Made by a program: the position numbers and the translations under genes. Positions 23,705-35,859 of a stretch of DNA of 64,000 bases are shown piece after piece. The stretch spans positions 1-64,000 of the forward strand of contig JADLZL010008145.1 in NCBI GenBank assembly GCA_015844335.1, read 5' to 3'. Positions within the stretch are counted from its first letter, which is position 1. Each line of letters starts with the position of its first letter. The notes below the pieces were generated by a model that worked only from the letters and a program-made list of their open reading frames with translations, was not told the DNA's origin and ran no database searches. This stretch comes from Chrysopogon serrulatus (taxonomy: Eukaryota; Streptophyta; Magnoliopsida; Poales; Poaceae).

Positions 23705-24000
23705 ACAGGAAAACTCGGCTTTGCCGACTGCTAGTATCCTTTGCCACCTGCCAAAGGCAGGGCAGTCGGCAAACATACACTTTGCCGACCGCCCCGCTGG
23801 CGAGTCGGCAAAGGAGTCTTTGTCGACCGTGTCCTAATGTCGAAATTGTCGCCCACTCTAAGCGATCGGCAAAAAGACGTCCTTTGCCGAGCGCCTGGGC
23901 GGTGGCAAAAGAAAAGGTGGTGGCAAAGGTGGCTGGGGCCAAACGGCGCCCATCGCCGTCCCCTTTGCCACCTACCAGGCCGTCAGGCAGTCGGCAAAGA
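23705..24000. repeat. CACTA left subterminal repeat zone
   Basis: Around ten copies of a 12-14-bp motif based on CTTTGCCGAC.GC and its complement GC.GTCGGCAAAG. In En/Spm elements such motifs bind the TNPA protein. Confidence 0.85.
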
Positions 24001-24499
24001 TGAAATTTTTTATTTTTGAAATTTGAATTTAGGTTTTGAACATTCGACGTCGTCACTTGCTCCAAACTTCGTCAAACTTTTTTCATAGCCTCCACATGCA
24101 ATAAGAGTGAACCTTAAAAAGTTTCGTGATTTTGTGACCCTTTTTGCTATATTTCGTTAATTAATTTCTTTTAATTATATTTTCCACCGTAGAATCCAAC
24201 TTTGAACTGCAGGTGCATGAAATAATGAAACTTAGCCATTTGAAAAATGATATTCATGTTGGAGAGTCTATTTTAAGGCCATGTCCAGAAACTCACCCAA
24301 AATTTTGACGTCCTTGTCCACGGAACATGACCATCCGGATATGGTAGAGGTGCTTTTAAATTATATAAAATTCAAACGAAGTCGGAAAATTACGAAACTT
24401 GACGAGGTGTCATGTTATCACATGTGAAGCCTATGATAAAAATTTGAAAAAGTTTGGAGCAAGTTGTGACGCGGAATATCCAAAACCCAAACATCTCAC

Positions 24500-24982
24500 A
24501 TATGATCACAAACGTGGCTCAACAGGCCACACAAGTTTATTATCTTCCATGGGCGTGCCAAAAGACGAGAGGCTTAAGGGATGGTACCTTGTGCAATTGG
24601 TATCGCCGCGTGGTAAAGCGCCTGTCCCCAAACGATGATGATTACAACCCGACCCGGCGGATAGCGGAGAGTTCTATCAACCCGAGGGGCTAGAAGGGCG
24701 TTTGGAGATAGACATTTTTTCACCGATGGGCATGGAAGTAGACAACGACATCGATGAGGACGAGGGTGAAGTGGTGCAAGATGCTAAGGACCTAATGATG
24801 CTTGAGCGATGGAGGGCTCGGCGCGAACTAGGTGTTGAGGACGATGGAGGTGGTGAGGAGAATGAAAATGATGAGGACTTAGATTTTGACAATATTGATA
24901 GTGATGATGATAGCAGTGATTGTGATGACGGTGGAGGCGATGATGACAATGGTGATAGTGATGATGAGGACTTCGGTTTCTA
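24500..24982 (+). pseudogene. TNPD-type transposase, C-terminal remnant
   Basis: Frames joined across small shifts read 'QVYYLPWACQK', 'DERLKGWYLVQLVSPRGKAP', then 'GEFYQPEGLEGRLEIDIFSP' (about 24665-24725). This is the typical end of plant CACTA TNP2/TNPD transposases. A long acidic Asp/Glu tail (24750-24980) ends in 'DSDDEDFGF' and a stop. The catalytic core is missing, so this is only a remnant. In intact elements TNPD performs end recognition and cleavage with TNPA. Confidence 0.75.
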
Positions 24983-25204
24983 ATTCATGTAATACTATAT
25001 TGTTCTTATTATTACTTTGCAATTATGTTTCATTCATTTTGCATCTCTTTAAAAGTACTTTCGATTATTTGTGCTTTATTTTGCATCTCTTTAAAAGTAC
25101 TTATCGATTATTTGTGCTAATTGGTTTAATCTTTATCATTTCAGTACAGGACAAAATACCGGGCGGAGGTAGGCGTCGACGACGGCTGAAAGGTCACCTC
25201 GATC

Positions 25205-27160
25205 TACATGTCGACCCGGCGTCGGCGACGAGGCGGAGGAGGAGGCGCCGTTGGTGGAGTCGTCGGCGAGGTCCCCGCACACGTCGCTCGTCGGCGAGGG
25301 AGCTCTTCCCCCGGGCGGCGTGCCGGGGCGAGGCGGCGGGACGGGGCGGCCGGGGACGGGGCGGCGAGGATGGGGCGGCAGGGGCGGGGGCAGCCAGGGG
25401 CGGGGGGCGGGGCTACACCGGGGGGAGACGTCTTCCTCGGGTTCGAGGAAGCCCTACCGGGGCGGGATCACGCGCCTCCCCTTCCGCCCCCCTTCCATGT
25501 AGCCCACCGTCCGGTGATTCGACCCGAGGGTCCAAAGTAAGTAACCATTCATGTTTTCACAACTTATTCCTATGACATGTTGAAAATTGAACTTCGGACT
25601 AATAGTTGTTCTTAATGACTCGTGCAAAGAATCGGAAGCTTGTGAAGCGGGGCGAGTTCACGCCATATTAATGACATGATGGGCCTCCTGGTTAAGAAGC
25701 ACTACCCTGGCCTTGTCACCATAGATGGGATCCAAAAGCCACCCAATAAGTGGTCGGAGTTCTACAAGGTCAAGGCCTTGAGACGAGGTCCCCCCTTGTC
25801 GGCGTGATCAAGAGGGAGTTCGGGTGAGTCTTCATCGCACCGCTTTGTTAGTGTCAATGCATTTGTTGGACGTTGTTGAAATAATAAAATGATACATGAT
25901 ATCTGTATGCAAGAGTGGTACACGTGCAAGCCGGGGCACGAGATCGAGGCGTCACGAGTGCAGGACAAGGTCCGCATGGAGGCCGAAGGACATGTACTAC
26001 GAGGCGCACCTCCAGGTCCTTGTCAACTACCACGCCGAGGTGCTTGGCCAGTCGCTGCCGAAGTTGCAAGCCAGGGCGATGATCCTCTCGCCCGAAACTG
26101 ACCTCCCCAGGGAGATCTACCTCCGGGTAAGTAGGAAACATTAATTCTGATTCCATTCTAATTCGGGGAGTGATCACTGAAATGCACGTTTTTACTCAGT
26201 AGTATCCTGGCGATTGGTGCAAAATGCACATGGACTGGCTGGGAGGCGATTGTGGGACTCGTGGACAACGCCGAGGCGACGCTGCGCTTGGGGGGAGAAG
26301 TTCGGACATGCCAAGGGGGAGGCAGGGCCAAGACACCACCAAGGGAGCCGCCCCCTCGGGCGTACATGGACACATGGGTACCCTTCACACCGATTTATTT
26401 ATTCATTCATTCATTTATTTATTCATTCTCATTACGTGTAATCGTTCTTGTGTTTTCCTCATGAGACCCAATCGCATGGTGGCCGGTGATCAACGAGTTC
26501 ACGGGCTACGCCCCTGTCTCACTAGGGCAAAGCGGCAGATCCGGACAACGCGTCTACGACCCGGCGAAGGGGGGCCGACGCGTTCACCAACCCGAATGCC
26601 TACGAGAAGGTGGTCCAAGACACCGAGGCGTTCGCAAAGCGCCATGGTGAGGCCTACAATCCAGCCACCGAGCCCCTTGACACGGACGTCCTGATGAGGA
26701 CGGGAGGAGGGAAGCAACATGGCCGGTACTTTCTTGCCCACAGTGTAATCGACTCAGCCACCGTTCCCACCCTTCGTGAGGTTCGTCGATCGGACAGCAC
26801 GACCTCCTTGGACGTCCCCATACAACCTCGGCGGCCAAGCTCTACGCAGATGATGGCGGCGGTTCAGGTAACTATTCATCGTTCATTGGTTTTACATATG
26901 TAGCTTTCCTTATGCATTGTTTAAACATCGCGGGCGTAATATTGCAGTCCCAGCTGGCCGAGTTGCGGGCCCAACAGGCGGCCCAAGAGGAGGCCCATCG
27001 GCAGTAGTCGGCGGCCCAACAGAGGCCCATCGCCGGCGGTTGGAGGCTATCCAGAGCACTCGGGCGTCGGATGAATGAGTTTGCCGGCTTCTTTCAGGGG
27101 CCTGAGATCCCCCGATTTCGAGATGTCCTCCGTTGTCTTCCATGATCTTCGCTCCACCAC
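25205..27160 (+). pseudogene. TNPA-type plant transposase (Ptta/En/Spm, PF03004-like)
   Basis: A GC-rich Arg/Gly-rich N-terminal exon (25208-25537) leads to 'KLVKRGEFTPY' and 'KKHYPGLVTIDGIQKPPNKW' (25630-25755) across frameshifts. Next come 'WYTCKPGHEIEASRVQDKVR' and 'EAHLQVLVNYHAEVLGQSLP' (25917-26060). The DNA-binding-family C-terminal block follows: 'NAYEKVVQDTEAFAKRHGEA' and 'DVLMRTGGGKQHGRYFLAHS' (26597-26745). A Gln/Ala-rich coiled-coil-like end with 'EFAGFFQGPEIPRF' lies at 26945-27125. Exon/intron borders such as gtaagt at 26127 are still visible. Stops and frameshifts in most exons indicate loss of function. Confidence 0.75.
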
Positions 27161-27835
27161 CGCTCTCGGTCCACCCCTGTTCCTAGCCCTTTAGGGACTC
27201 CGGTGAGTTTCTAGCAGTCTTTCTATTGTTTTCGCTTGTGCGGCCATCCCGCAGGTACTAATGAGATCGCTTCTCCTCTGTGCAGCCACTATCGGCGGGT
27301 TCGAACCCGACTCCACATGGCCTTTCTCCATGCCATGTGGGGCCGGTTGCCCTTGAGCCACAGCTCTCATGGCCAGGTGGCGTTCCTCCTAGGCCTACGC
27401 AGGAGGGGGGCTCTGGGTGGGCTAGCGACCCTCCGCTTGCCCAGCAGATCGGATCCGGGTGGGTGTACAGCAGCGCGCCGCTGGTTGGACCGTCCTCGTG
27501 GCCTTCGTGGCCAGCTGGGAGCTCTTCACACCACGGTGGCGACGGGTCGCAGGACGCGTGACTGGCTATGTGGTTCTTCTACTTTGCAGGACGTTTGATG
27601 TTGGTTTTGCACACCATGTTGGATGTTTGATGTTGGATGCTCGATTAGTACGATTTGTTGGATGATGGACTTGTTGGACTCCTTTGTTATGGTTTATGTG
27701 TGCTATATATGTGGATTTGTGTGATATATATGTGGATCTGTGTGATATATGTGAATTCCAGTTATATAATCATATATGTGATTTGATTGCTGTGATGCAA
27801 AACAAAAAAAGCGGACCAAAAATTTACTTATTCCA

Positions 27836-28318
27836 GCTTTGCCACCTGCCACGTGGAAAGCAGGTGGCAAAGCTGGAATCTCATGAACCATGGCAGCTTT
27901 GCCACCTGCCAATAAAGGCGTCGGCAAAGAATCCTTTGCCACGTGCCAATAAAGGCAGTCGGCAAAAAATTTCTGTTCTGAAAAAAATTAAAACAGCCTT
28001 TGCCACCTGCCCATCAAGACAGTCGGCAAAGAAATTCTGTTATAAAAAATTAAAAAAAAGCCTTTGTCGACTGCGGCGTGGCAGTCGGCAAACGGAACGC
28101 GCTCCGTCATCTCACGACGGGCGACGTCTCCTTTGCCGACGCCATGTTGACAGTGGCAAAGGCTTTGCCGACTGCTTTCCACTTGTCAGGCGGTAAAGGT
28201 TTCTTTGCCGATGAATTCGACGTGTTCTTTGCTGACTGCCACGTGGAAAGCAGTCAGCAAAGCCTTTGCCACCTGTTTTAGGGCCTTTGCCGACTGCCAA
28301 AAGCAGTCGGCAAAGAGG
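27836..28318. repeat. CACTA right subterminal repeat zone
   Basis: Repeated 'CTTTGCCACCTGCCAATAAA' and 'GCAGTCGGCAAAGAA' units, in both orientations, mirror the left end. Some units read CCACCTGCC instead of CCGACTGCC, suggesting divergence of the binding motif. Confidence 0.85.
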
Positions 28319-28333
28319 GGCATTCCAGTAGTG

Positions 28334-28450
28334 CCCACAACTTCACCAATTCTTGGTTGTCGGTCTCTACTTTCAACCTCTGAATGCCTCTTTCTTGAGC
28401 GAGTGTATCCAGGAAGGAATGAGGGGTCCAGCAAATTCTTGATGATGAAT
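28334..28450 (-). pseudogene. RNase H-like (RVT_3) domain, N-terminal half
   Basis: The minus strand reads 'LDTLAQERGIQRLKVE' and 'TDNQELVKLW'. The TD.. motif carries a catalytic Asp of RNase H-fold domains of the RVT_3 family (PF13456). The frame runs straight into the CACTA insertion site. With one CCC target copy removed it continues as 'KLWEKAGYQRSHISPIIRD' into the other half (23520-23700). This supports both the insertion boundaries and the assignment. Upstream (towards 28500) the frame becomes uncertain. Confidence 0.65.
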
Positions 28451-28664
28451 GGGTTCCGTCTTGGCCTCAAGAGAGAAAAAAAAGAGTATTGCAAACTTAT
28501 ATGCATGCTATAGCACGAACTCGAGTACCAAGGGACCTACTCTTGTAGCTTCGACCACAACTATTGAAGGAGAGAAGAAACTCTCACCTGTCCCACATTC
28601 AATATACAGGTATGTGGTCAGCTCATCTCGTGGAGCTACGATGCCGCCTGATAAAAGTGGGATA

Positions 28665-29050
28665 CACTACTGGAAATGCATTCTTTGCCGAGGGTTTTTC
28701 GCTTTGCCGAGGGCTGGATCACGGGCACTCGGCAGAGATCCCTTTTTGAGGAGGCAGGGCTTGGCCCCCGGCAAAAAAATTTATTTATTTTTTTTTTTTA
28801 ATCCAGTTTTTTGGGGCCTATAAAATATTATTTAAAACTCAAATTTAAAATTTGGGCCAATTTTGACATTTTTATATATTTTCTTAATTTATTTCGTTTT
28901 GTTGATTTTTTCAAATATTTCAAATTTGAACTGCACATGCATGGAATAATGCAATTCAGTGCTACCAAAAATGTTATTCATGATATTTAGTGTATATTGA
29001 GTCCCTATCCACGAACTCGCATTAAATTTCTGGCATCTTCTTCACATGAA
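28665..29050 (+). mobile_element. Truncated CACTA 5' end
   Basis: CACTACTGGAAATGCATTC is followed by 'TTTGCCGAGGG' repeats and an AT-rich stretch related to 24020-24330 of the larger CACTA ('tttgaactgca.atgcat.gaataatg', 'attcatg'). No right end was found. It belongs to a related but distinct subfamily (GCCGAGGG rather than GCCGACTGC). Confidence 0.65.
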
Positions 29051-29645
29051 AAGAGTGGGATATATAGGAGTTCGAGGCTTCTCTTGATCTGCGTGAAAAG
29101 ATCTCCCTCCTAAGCTGGAGTACTCAGAAGGTTTTAGACATCATAGATCGAGTTTTATTTATTATACGCCCAAACGCTGATATTATTTGTTTTTCTGAAT
29201 CAAAAAAAATATCTCTCTCAATCCTTCAAAGAAAAAGAAGAACAACTCAATCTCCTCTCCTTTTCCCTCCCGCGCTAGGGCCACCAAGTGCAGACAAGAC
29301 TCAGGCACCGCGTCGGAGCACTGCCCTCACACTAGGCGAGCACGAGCAATCGCACCCGAGGATCGTCCGCCGGGCAAGGTAAGCGTAGGCAGCGACTCAT
29401 CTATTTGTTGTAGTACGCGTCCTCCATCGCTACCATAATCCAAGTTGTCAGCTAAAAGCGCTAAGGAAAATAGAAAAATGGATAAGGAAATAATTATATT
29501 GATCACAAACCGTCAAGCAAAATCCCCCAAAAACAGTGAGCCAAGGCCTAAGGAATTCTTTTTTAAGGAAAAATGCTCTATAAATCACGTTTCTGAATCT
29601 CCTAAATATACCAAAGTTGTTAAGAAATTAAAAAGACTAGTTCAT
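29051..29645 (+). other. Promoter/leader-like segment with a small ORF of unknown nature
   Basis: A TATA-like 'gggatatataggag' (29068) is followed by a CT- and C-rich leader and a good splice donor 'GCAAG|GTAAGCG' (29378). A Lys-rich ORF of 77 codons (29445-29675) follows with no recognisable domain. It could be the first exon of a decayed gene or captured sequence. Confidence 0.25.
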
Positions 29646-29670
29646 CAACCCGTACTCTTGCACGGGCTAG
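29645..29670 (+). mobile_element. Possible Helitron 3' terminus (hairpin + CTAG)
   Basis: 'CAACCCGTACTCTTGCACGGG' forms a short hairpin (CCCGT/ACGGG) directly followed by CTAG, as in Helitron 3' ends. The base after CTAG is A rather than the expected T, and no TC 5' end was identified, so this is tentative. Confidence 0.3.
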
Positions 29671-32600
29671 AATCTTAGAAACCCTAATTGATAAAAAACG
29701 GATTGATGAATCTTAGAATCCTATTATCGCACAGGTTCTCTAATTTTCTCTTCACTAATATTCTAAAACAATAGCTATAATAGGTATTGTATAGTATATA
29801 TATTCCATTTTGATAATGTACCAATATCCATCAGTTTTTTTTATTACAAAGCACCTCTATTTATCTTCAATATATATTTGGTAGAAACGTTTAAACTATG
29901 GCGGCTTTAGCTGCGGTCTATATTTTGATGACATAAATCTAAATTTTGAGCTTATTAATTCCAAAGATATAGTGACTATTATTTCTGAGTGGTGATTGTG
30001 TTTGATCTTTTTGTGAGAATTTTAGGATCCATTTTTTCATTTCTAGCAGTCTCATGTGTAATAATTTATAGGATTAATCTTTTTTATAACACAATATGCA
30101 TTTAGTTGAAACATAAACTTAAAGTATATTAACTCTTATCACTTTAAGTGATATCATAAAAACTTATATTTTAATTTTTAGCTTTTGATCACATGTTAAT
30201 TTCAAATACCAATGCTTATTGTATTGCTTATTCAATATTTTTTTTTTTTTATTTTATTAAAAATATTTTAGGTCTTAGACTACCCTCTTAGTTCTTACAA
30301 CTTCATAAATAGTTGTTTCCGCATATACCAAGGCACTCAAGATTTTGAAAGCTAATAACAGGGGATTATCATGCCACTCTACCATGTTGATTAATAAATG
30401 AAGCTCCTATTATCTAAAAAATACTCAAGATGTTGAATTTTAATATATTTTGTCAAACAAAAATTCCTTTGAATCAAATTACATATATTCATTCATATAT
30501 ATATAATGTTCCAATCAAATTGTTTATACCTTTTTCATGATAAAGGCTTGCAATTTTTTTATTATGAGTGTGGATCTGCTATTTTTGCACGTTTGATAAG
30601 CTTATAAAATAAATATTTATCCTAATGTATACATGTTTCCTTGATCTATGCATTGGTCAACTTAATATTAGGCGAGGTGTGTATTTTAAATAGCATTAAT
30701 TGTGCATATATATTGTACTTATGGATGTTTAATTATTTTTCATAATAGCATATATTAGCATTTATGTGAGAGATTTTTGTTATTTTTGTAATTGTTGACA
30801 TGGATAATTTAGATACAAACTATATAGGTATTTATTATATTACATATCTTTCGTCTTGCAAGTTATGGTTAGTTCTAATGCAATCTTACGGGTCAAAATA
30901 TTATCTTTCGTAATGATATAGGTGTATAATTTATAAAAAAAGTATTATGCTATTAGTTATTTATCTTTTATAATTGTTGCGGTTTGAATTTCTCATATAG
31001 ATTTTACTGACGACACCATGGATCATGGTCCCCTAATTTTTCAGCATCATAAACATGTAAACTTAAAGTAATCTAATGAAATTATTATTTAGGTGAACTA
31101 AAAAAATAAATTTTTCTGACCACCAAAGCAGTATAGAATAAGTACTCAGAGAACACAAATTAAATTATAATTAATGATGGCATAGCTGAATTCTAGGAAA
31201 GAAATTTAATTGTAATTATGTGATCTAGCAAGATTGTCATACCTTCAGTCTGTAGGTGCGGCTGGTGCCAGCATTGATGTAGATGCAGTAGATACACTGC
31301 TTGACACTAGTGGCCTGCGTGTTTGTATCTGTCCCGTGCGCGTACGACGAACTATCTTGTGCATACGGCCGCCTATCTTGCACTTAATGTCAGGCAGATG
31401 CACGTGTCAACATACACGTATGATACATATACTCGCGCGCCTTCACCCAGTGGTCAGCCGACTTTGAGTCCTCACGCACGTGTCCGATGACCCTGCTGAC
31501 ATCATCCCTCCTATCTTCACATGTCACTGGCACGGGCATGTTGGAGTCTACCAGCGATGTCACTGTTCATGTTGCGACATCTCCCATAATCTAGCACCAT
31601 CTCGATCTTCTGGCTGGTACGTCTAATACTTATCGGTCAGAACTGTGACACCCACTAACTTGCATGCTGTTGTGCAAGACCAGAAAAGTTAATAATCAGA
31701 TTATAATTAGTTTTCTCACCCATCATGGAGGATGGCATGAAGCCATCGCGCGCCCTTTTCTTGATCCCTTGCTCCATGTCTCGATCCATCGTCCTTCTTG
31801 GACCTAGCTGCGAGGTTGCCGCTCCTCTCGAGGTGGAACAACGCTGACTTGAGAGAGAAGACGGCCGCCGCCACGGAGGTGTTGCGGGTGCCGCACGGCC
31901 TGGCTCCCGAGCCGATCGGATGGTGTGGTAAATAAAAAATAATATATTTATTATTTTATTGAATTATATCATATAATGACAAAGGTGGATAATTTACATA
32001 CAAATTAGGGGGTTATTTTATATACTTTTTATAATGGCATTGGTGGGTAATTTTTTAATAAACTACAATAAATCCAATGGCTAATATTAATGATGATGAT
32101 TAGCGTCTACGAAATCAAAGGCTGGATGTTTTCGATTATTATGAGAATTTCTATGATTTATCTTTTTTCTTAGCGTATCCGGTGAAAATCAACGTGGTGC
32201 CTCTCTGTTGGAGCCTCTAATCAGTAATAGTAAGATTTGGTGGAGTTGCTCTAAATACACTTTATATGTACACCCTAGCTATATGTAGGAGCCCAAATGC
32301 AAAGCATATAGCCTAGTCTCTAGTGCATACACACATGCATATAACTCTATAGAGTTTTCTAATAGTCTAAACACCTTTAATAAAGAATTTTGTTCCTAGA
32401 TACATTATTATGCTTGCTGTGATATCAATCGATGGACCGCATGTCCGCATCGATCAACCTTGGCCGTTTCTCTCTACCGGCCGGGCGGCTGGGTATCGAT
32501 TCCTCCAGATCGATCATGCATGGACCACCACGTCAATACGGTGGCGCGCTCAACCCAGACAACATTCAACCGTAGCTAATGTGTTCGTACTGCTGGTCCA

Positions 32601-32834
32601 AAACGAATAAAGTGCTAGCTCTTGGTCGTGATTCCGATACCAACAGCTAGTTCGTAAATAGTACATGTCCTTGACAATATTACTTACTATTATATATGCT
32701 AGGGTTGGTACCTATATACTGTTCTTTATAGTTTGAAACCAGAGACTTCTTGGAATCTATTTTGTAGATACTGTGTAATTTCTATTCGGTTACGATAAAT
32801 TTATCAATTACTCTATTTATTCAACTATATCGAT

Positions 32835-32871
<37 letters not shown>

Positions 32872-34546
32872 TAATTGTAGTGTCTTCAATATGTGTTTAT
32901 TATGTTTTCCATAATTTTTAAATCTGTTCTTTCAAAAAAATATTTTTTAAATATGCAAGCTTATTCAGAACACCCCTTTATTTTTATTTATTTATTTATA
33001 GAAAAATAAGTTTTAGGTCATAATAAGGGCAATTCCTTTTTTCTATATTCCTAATTTATAGGAAATTAATGTAGCCATTAGTTCCCACAAAGAGAGTATG
33101 TTCTAGTGGTCTTCTAGATGTCCATCAGATTCCAAGAATTTAGGAAATTCTAACTACCTGATAAATTAAGCTACAACGTAACTCCGTATACGCCACAAAA
33201 TATTGCATGGTCCTCTTAGTGTTGTCATGCATGCTGTATTTCCTTTTTGGACCCCATGTTTTGCTGGATTGTGGTCGATTATATTAGAGTTAGAACAGTG
33301 GAGAAACTATGGACCTTGTCCCCCATACTTAGGAGAATATAATCTTCTTTTGGATGAGCCTGTAAATGGAACGAATAAGTGCATACGGTTCTATTCGCAC
33401 ATACTTCTTTACAGATTACGTATCATCCACATATAGAAATTGCTACCCCCTGTCAGTTCTGTAAACCTCTACGTAGACTCATATATAATTTATTTCAGTC
33501 AATCTTATCCCCGTGCAACATTATTCTTCTTGCTATGTGGTAGGTGTAATATTAATTGTACGGAGTAATATAAACCAGAATACTCCCCTGAAATGAGAAT
33601 CTTGTAATAATCTTCAAATAATGCAACTTGCAAAGGCATTTTCCTTTAACAAAATACAGATACTTCTTTTTTCTTTTGGCCGTAAATGCTCTCTTTGAAA
33701 AACAAATACTTTGTCGTCGCATTATGAACTAGCATATATCACAGTTATGTTCATGTTTTTTTTCTACAAAATAAATCTCCTTGTCAAAAATATAAAGCTA
33801 ATAAGGATCTATTTTAATAGATACGGAAGAATATTTTGATCGTGCATGGAATCTAATCTATGTCATTGGTGAGAATCTAATGTTTGATGTTCGTCTTTGT
33901 GTAACTATGTTCGGATCACCACCTCTCTCTTCTCCGTCCACAACCATGTCCAAGTTTTGAGAATATATGGTGAAATGCTTTTACCTCCACTCTCGAGTTA
34001 CTTTATATCGCCATCCTTTTAGTTTTGGGGAACTGACTTTGTAACAGAAAAGTCTTATGACCGGAAGCGATCGAACCAAAAAAAAGTTGTTCTTCTTTAG
34101 ACTTTTCCTGGTTTATAATAACTTCGTTTGCATTAGGATCGGAGTACGTCTAACAAGTACGTACCATCGATAGGTACGGTATTGCGCTATTGCAGCAAAT
34201 CATTTGGATCACTTGTGGAAATCGCGCAGATTAGTTGATCATTTTTTCTCGAACACGCGGTTGATCATTGCTTCCCCGGATAGTCATTCTTAATATAACT
34301 TAATTGCAAGTGGTCATCATAATGCTACAACGAAAATTATTGGCTCCTCCTCTCATGCTACAACTAGGTCAAGTAGTGTTACTAACTTGGTAGTACTGGA
34401 CAGAACAGGAGGAACTAGTGGTAGCTTTTGCCCTACATGTAAACGGCAAGTTCCCTTTTGTAATAAACAAACATAAAGGCTGTTCTCGGGAGAGGCAGCT
34501 AACCCAAGCTATGATTGTTAGTGGCATCCAATAATGCACACACAAC
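29671..34546. other. AT-rich intergenic DNA, no gene recognised
   Basis: Low-GC sequence with many poly(T)/poly(A) tracts and only short, unsupported ORFs. A small GC-richer island at about 31740-31920 may be an old gene fragment but no protein was recognised. A (CT)n tract lies at 32836-32869. Confidence 0.5.
32836..32869. repeat. (CT)n microsatellite
   Basis: About 17 CT dinucleotides in AT-rich surroundings. Confidence 0.95.
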
Positions 34547-34564
34547 AAGATGATCTTCCGCTTT

Positions 34565-34600
<36 letters not shown>

Positions 34601-34610
34601 TGATCTTCCG
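34547..34610 (+). mobile_element. Poly(A)-only retroposition scar
   Basis: The 14-bp sequence AAGATGATCTTCCG occurs at 34547-34560 and again at 34597-34610. Between them is only 'CTTTC' plus about 31-33 A. A perfect direct repeat flanking a 3' poly(A) tract is the signature of LINE-machinery insertion. Here almost the entire transcript body was lost. Confidence 0.7.
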
Positions 34611-34879
34611 GAATTGCTTTCATGAGCATTAGAAGAGTGGAGAAGGAGTAGTCTAGCTTTTTATTGTATGGGCTACAAAAGAGCTTAAGGCTTAAGTTTC
34701 AGAGGTTTTGATAGGTGTGCTTTCTTTCTTTTCTTTTGAAAGCTATGTAACACTGATAAGATTATCTAATTAGTAAGAAAAGAAGCAAGTGTAATAGAGA
34801 TGTCGTTATGTCAGCCTTAAGAAAGAAGTAAGCAACTAAACTGAGACTAGTTGGCATATATATGGTTATGTGTACAGTT

Positions 34880-35640
34880 TAACAATTCCCCGCGCGGGCT
34901 CTCCCAATTCCCAATTTTTTTTTATAAAAAATTGCATTATATATGCAAAATTTACAATTTGTGGTAGATAGGACTAAGGCCTTTTTGGGAAGGTTCCCAG
35001 GTGTTCTGTCTCCTCCTGAAAAACAAAGCAGCAGCACTATAAAATGTTGTAGCACATAGCTGTAACACACGCAGTGGGGAGGGTGGATTGGGCTAGTGGA
35101 TTGGGGGAGAGGAGAGGGGGAGGAGGGAGGGGGCGCGCCCTAGGGCGGCGGCCGGCGTTGATGGGGGGCGGCGGCGCAGGGGCGGCCTGCGCAGGGGCGT
35201 GCGGTGGTGGGGGGCAGGGGTGGTGCGCGGGAAGGAGAGAGAGAAGGACAAGGGCGCGGGAGATTGGAAATAATGTGAATTACCCCAATTACTTTTTTTT
35301 GATCTAATCTGTTACAATCCTCCTATATTTATAATCCCGATTGGATTCTTGGGGAAAGTCCTTATCGAACACGGACTTTTCAGTTTATCTAATCTTAATT
35401 TTTTAAATAACAATAATAATAAAAGGTAATTGGCGGCGAATACGGCAACGATGGCGGGGAAGCGGCCGCGTGGGCCCCCGCCCCGGGCGTAGCGGCACGA
35501 GGGAGGCGGCTAGGCTAGGGTAACCGCCGCCCCTCCTCTGCGGCGCCCCCACGCTGCCCCCTCTCTAGGGCGGGGGGGGGGGGCCTGCCGACGGCGTCAG
35601 GTGTCCTCCTTGGGCCCAATAATCTTGTCATTTGTCACCG
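34880..35640. other. G-rich then C-rich island, unassigned
   Basis: The segment 35074-35250 is extremely G-rich on the + strand, with many runs of three or more G. The segment 35430-35600 is GC-rich and includes a run of about 12 G (35572-35583). An ORF at 35074-35304 is compositional (Gly/Arg/Ala) and resembles no protein. This may be part of a retroelement or a captured 5' gene end. Confidence 0.35.
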
Positions 35641-35859
35641 TCTTCATTTGACGTGTGACAATAGCCGTTTTGGTTTCTGAGGTAAAATAAAAGAGGAGGC
35701 AGAGGAGGCAGTGGAGCCAAGAGGTAAACAATAATGTGAGAAGAGGATGTGGTGAAGCCATGATTTCTAGCTTTTGGTGTGGTCCTAATTATGCATTGAA
35801 CGGATCACAACTTTGAAAGCACTGCTCTTGTACTGAACTTTGTTTAATTTGTAGTGCCA

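Larger units (their letters stand above)
23701..28333 (+). mobile_element. CACTA element with TNPD/TNPA remnants
   Basis: The left end CACTACAGGAAAACTCGG and right end GGCATTCCAGTAGTG are flanked by the 3-bp duplication CCC (23698-23700, 28334-28336). Subterminal zones contain many copies, in both orientations, of TTTGCCGACTGC/GCAGTCGGCAAAG. The interior keeps the C-terminus of a TNPD-type transposase and most exons of a TNPA-type (Ptta/En/Spm) protein, both broken. It is non-autonomous in its present state. It sits inside an RNase H-like coding sequence. Confidence 0.9.

Noticed and set aside
24886..25575. 229-aa + strand open frame
   Set aside because: It bridges the TNPD acidic tail in a shifted frame and the Arg-rich TNPA N-terminus. 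It crosses an AT-rich spacer and makes no biological unit.
29445..29675. Lys-rich 77-aa ORF
   Set aside because: No domain and no clear splice model. Kept only as a note in the leader-like segment.
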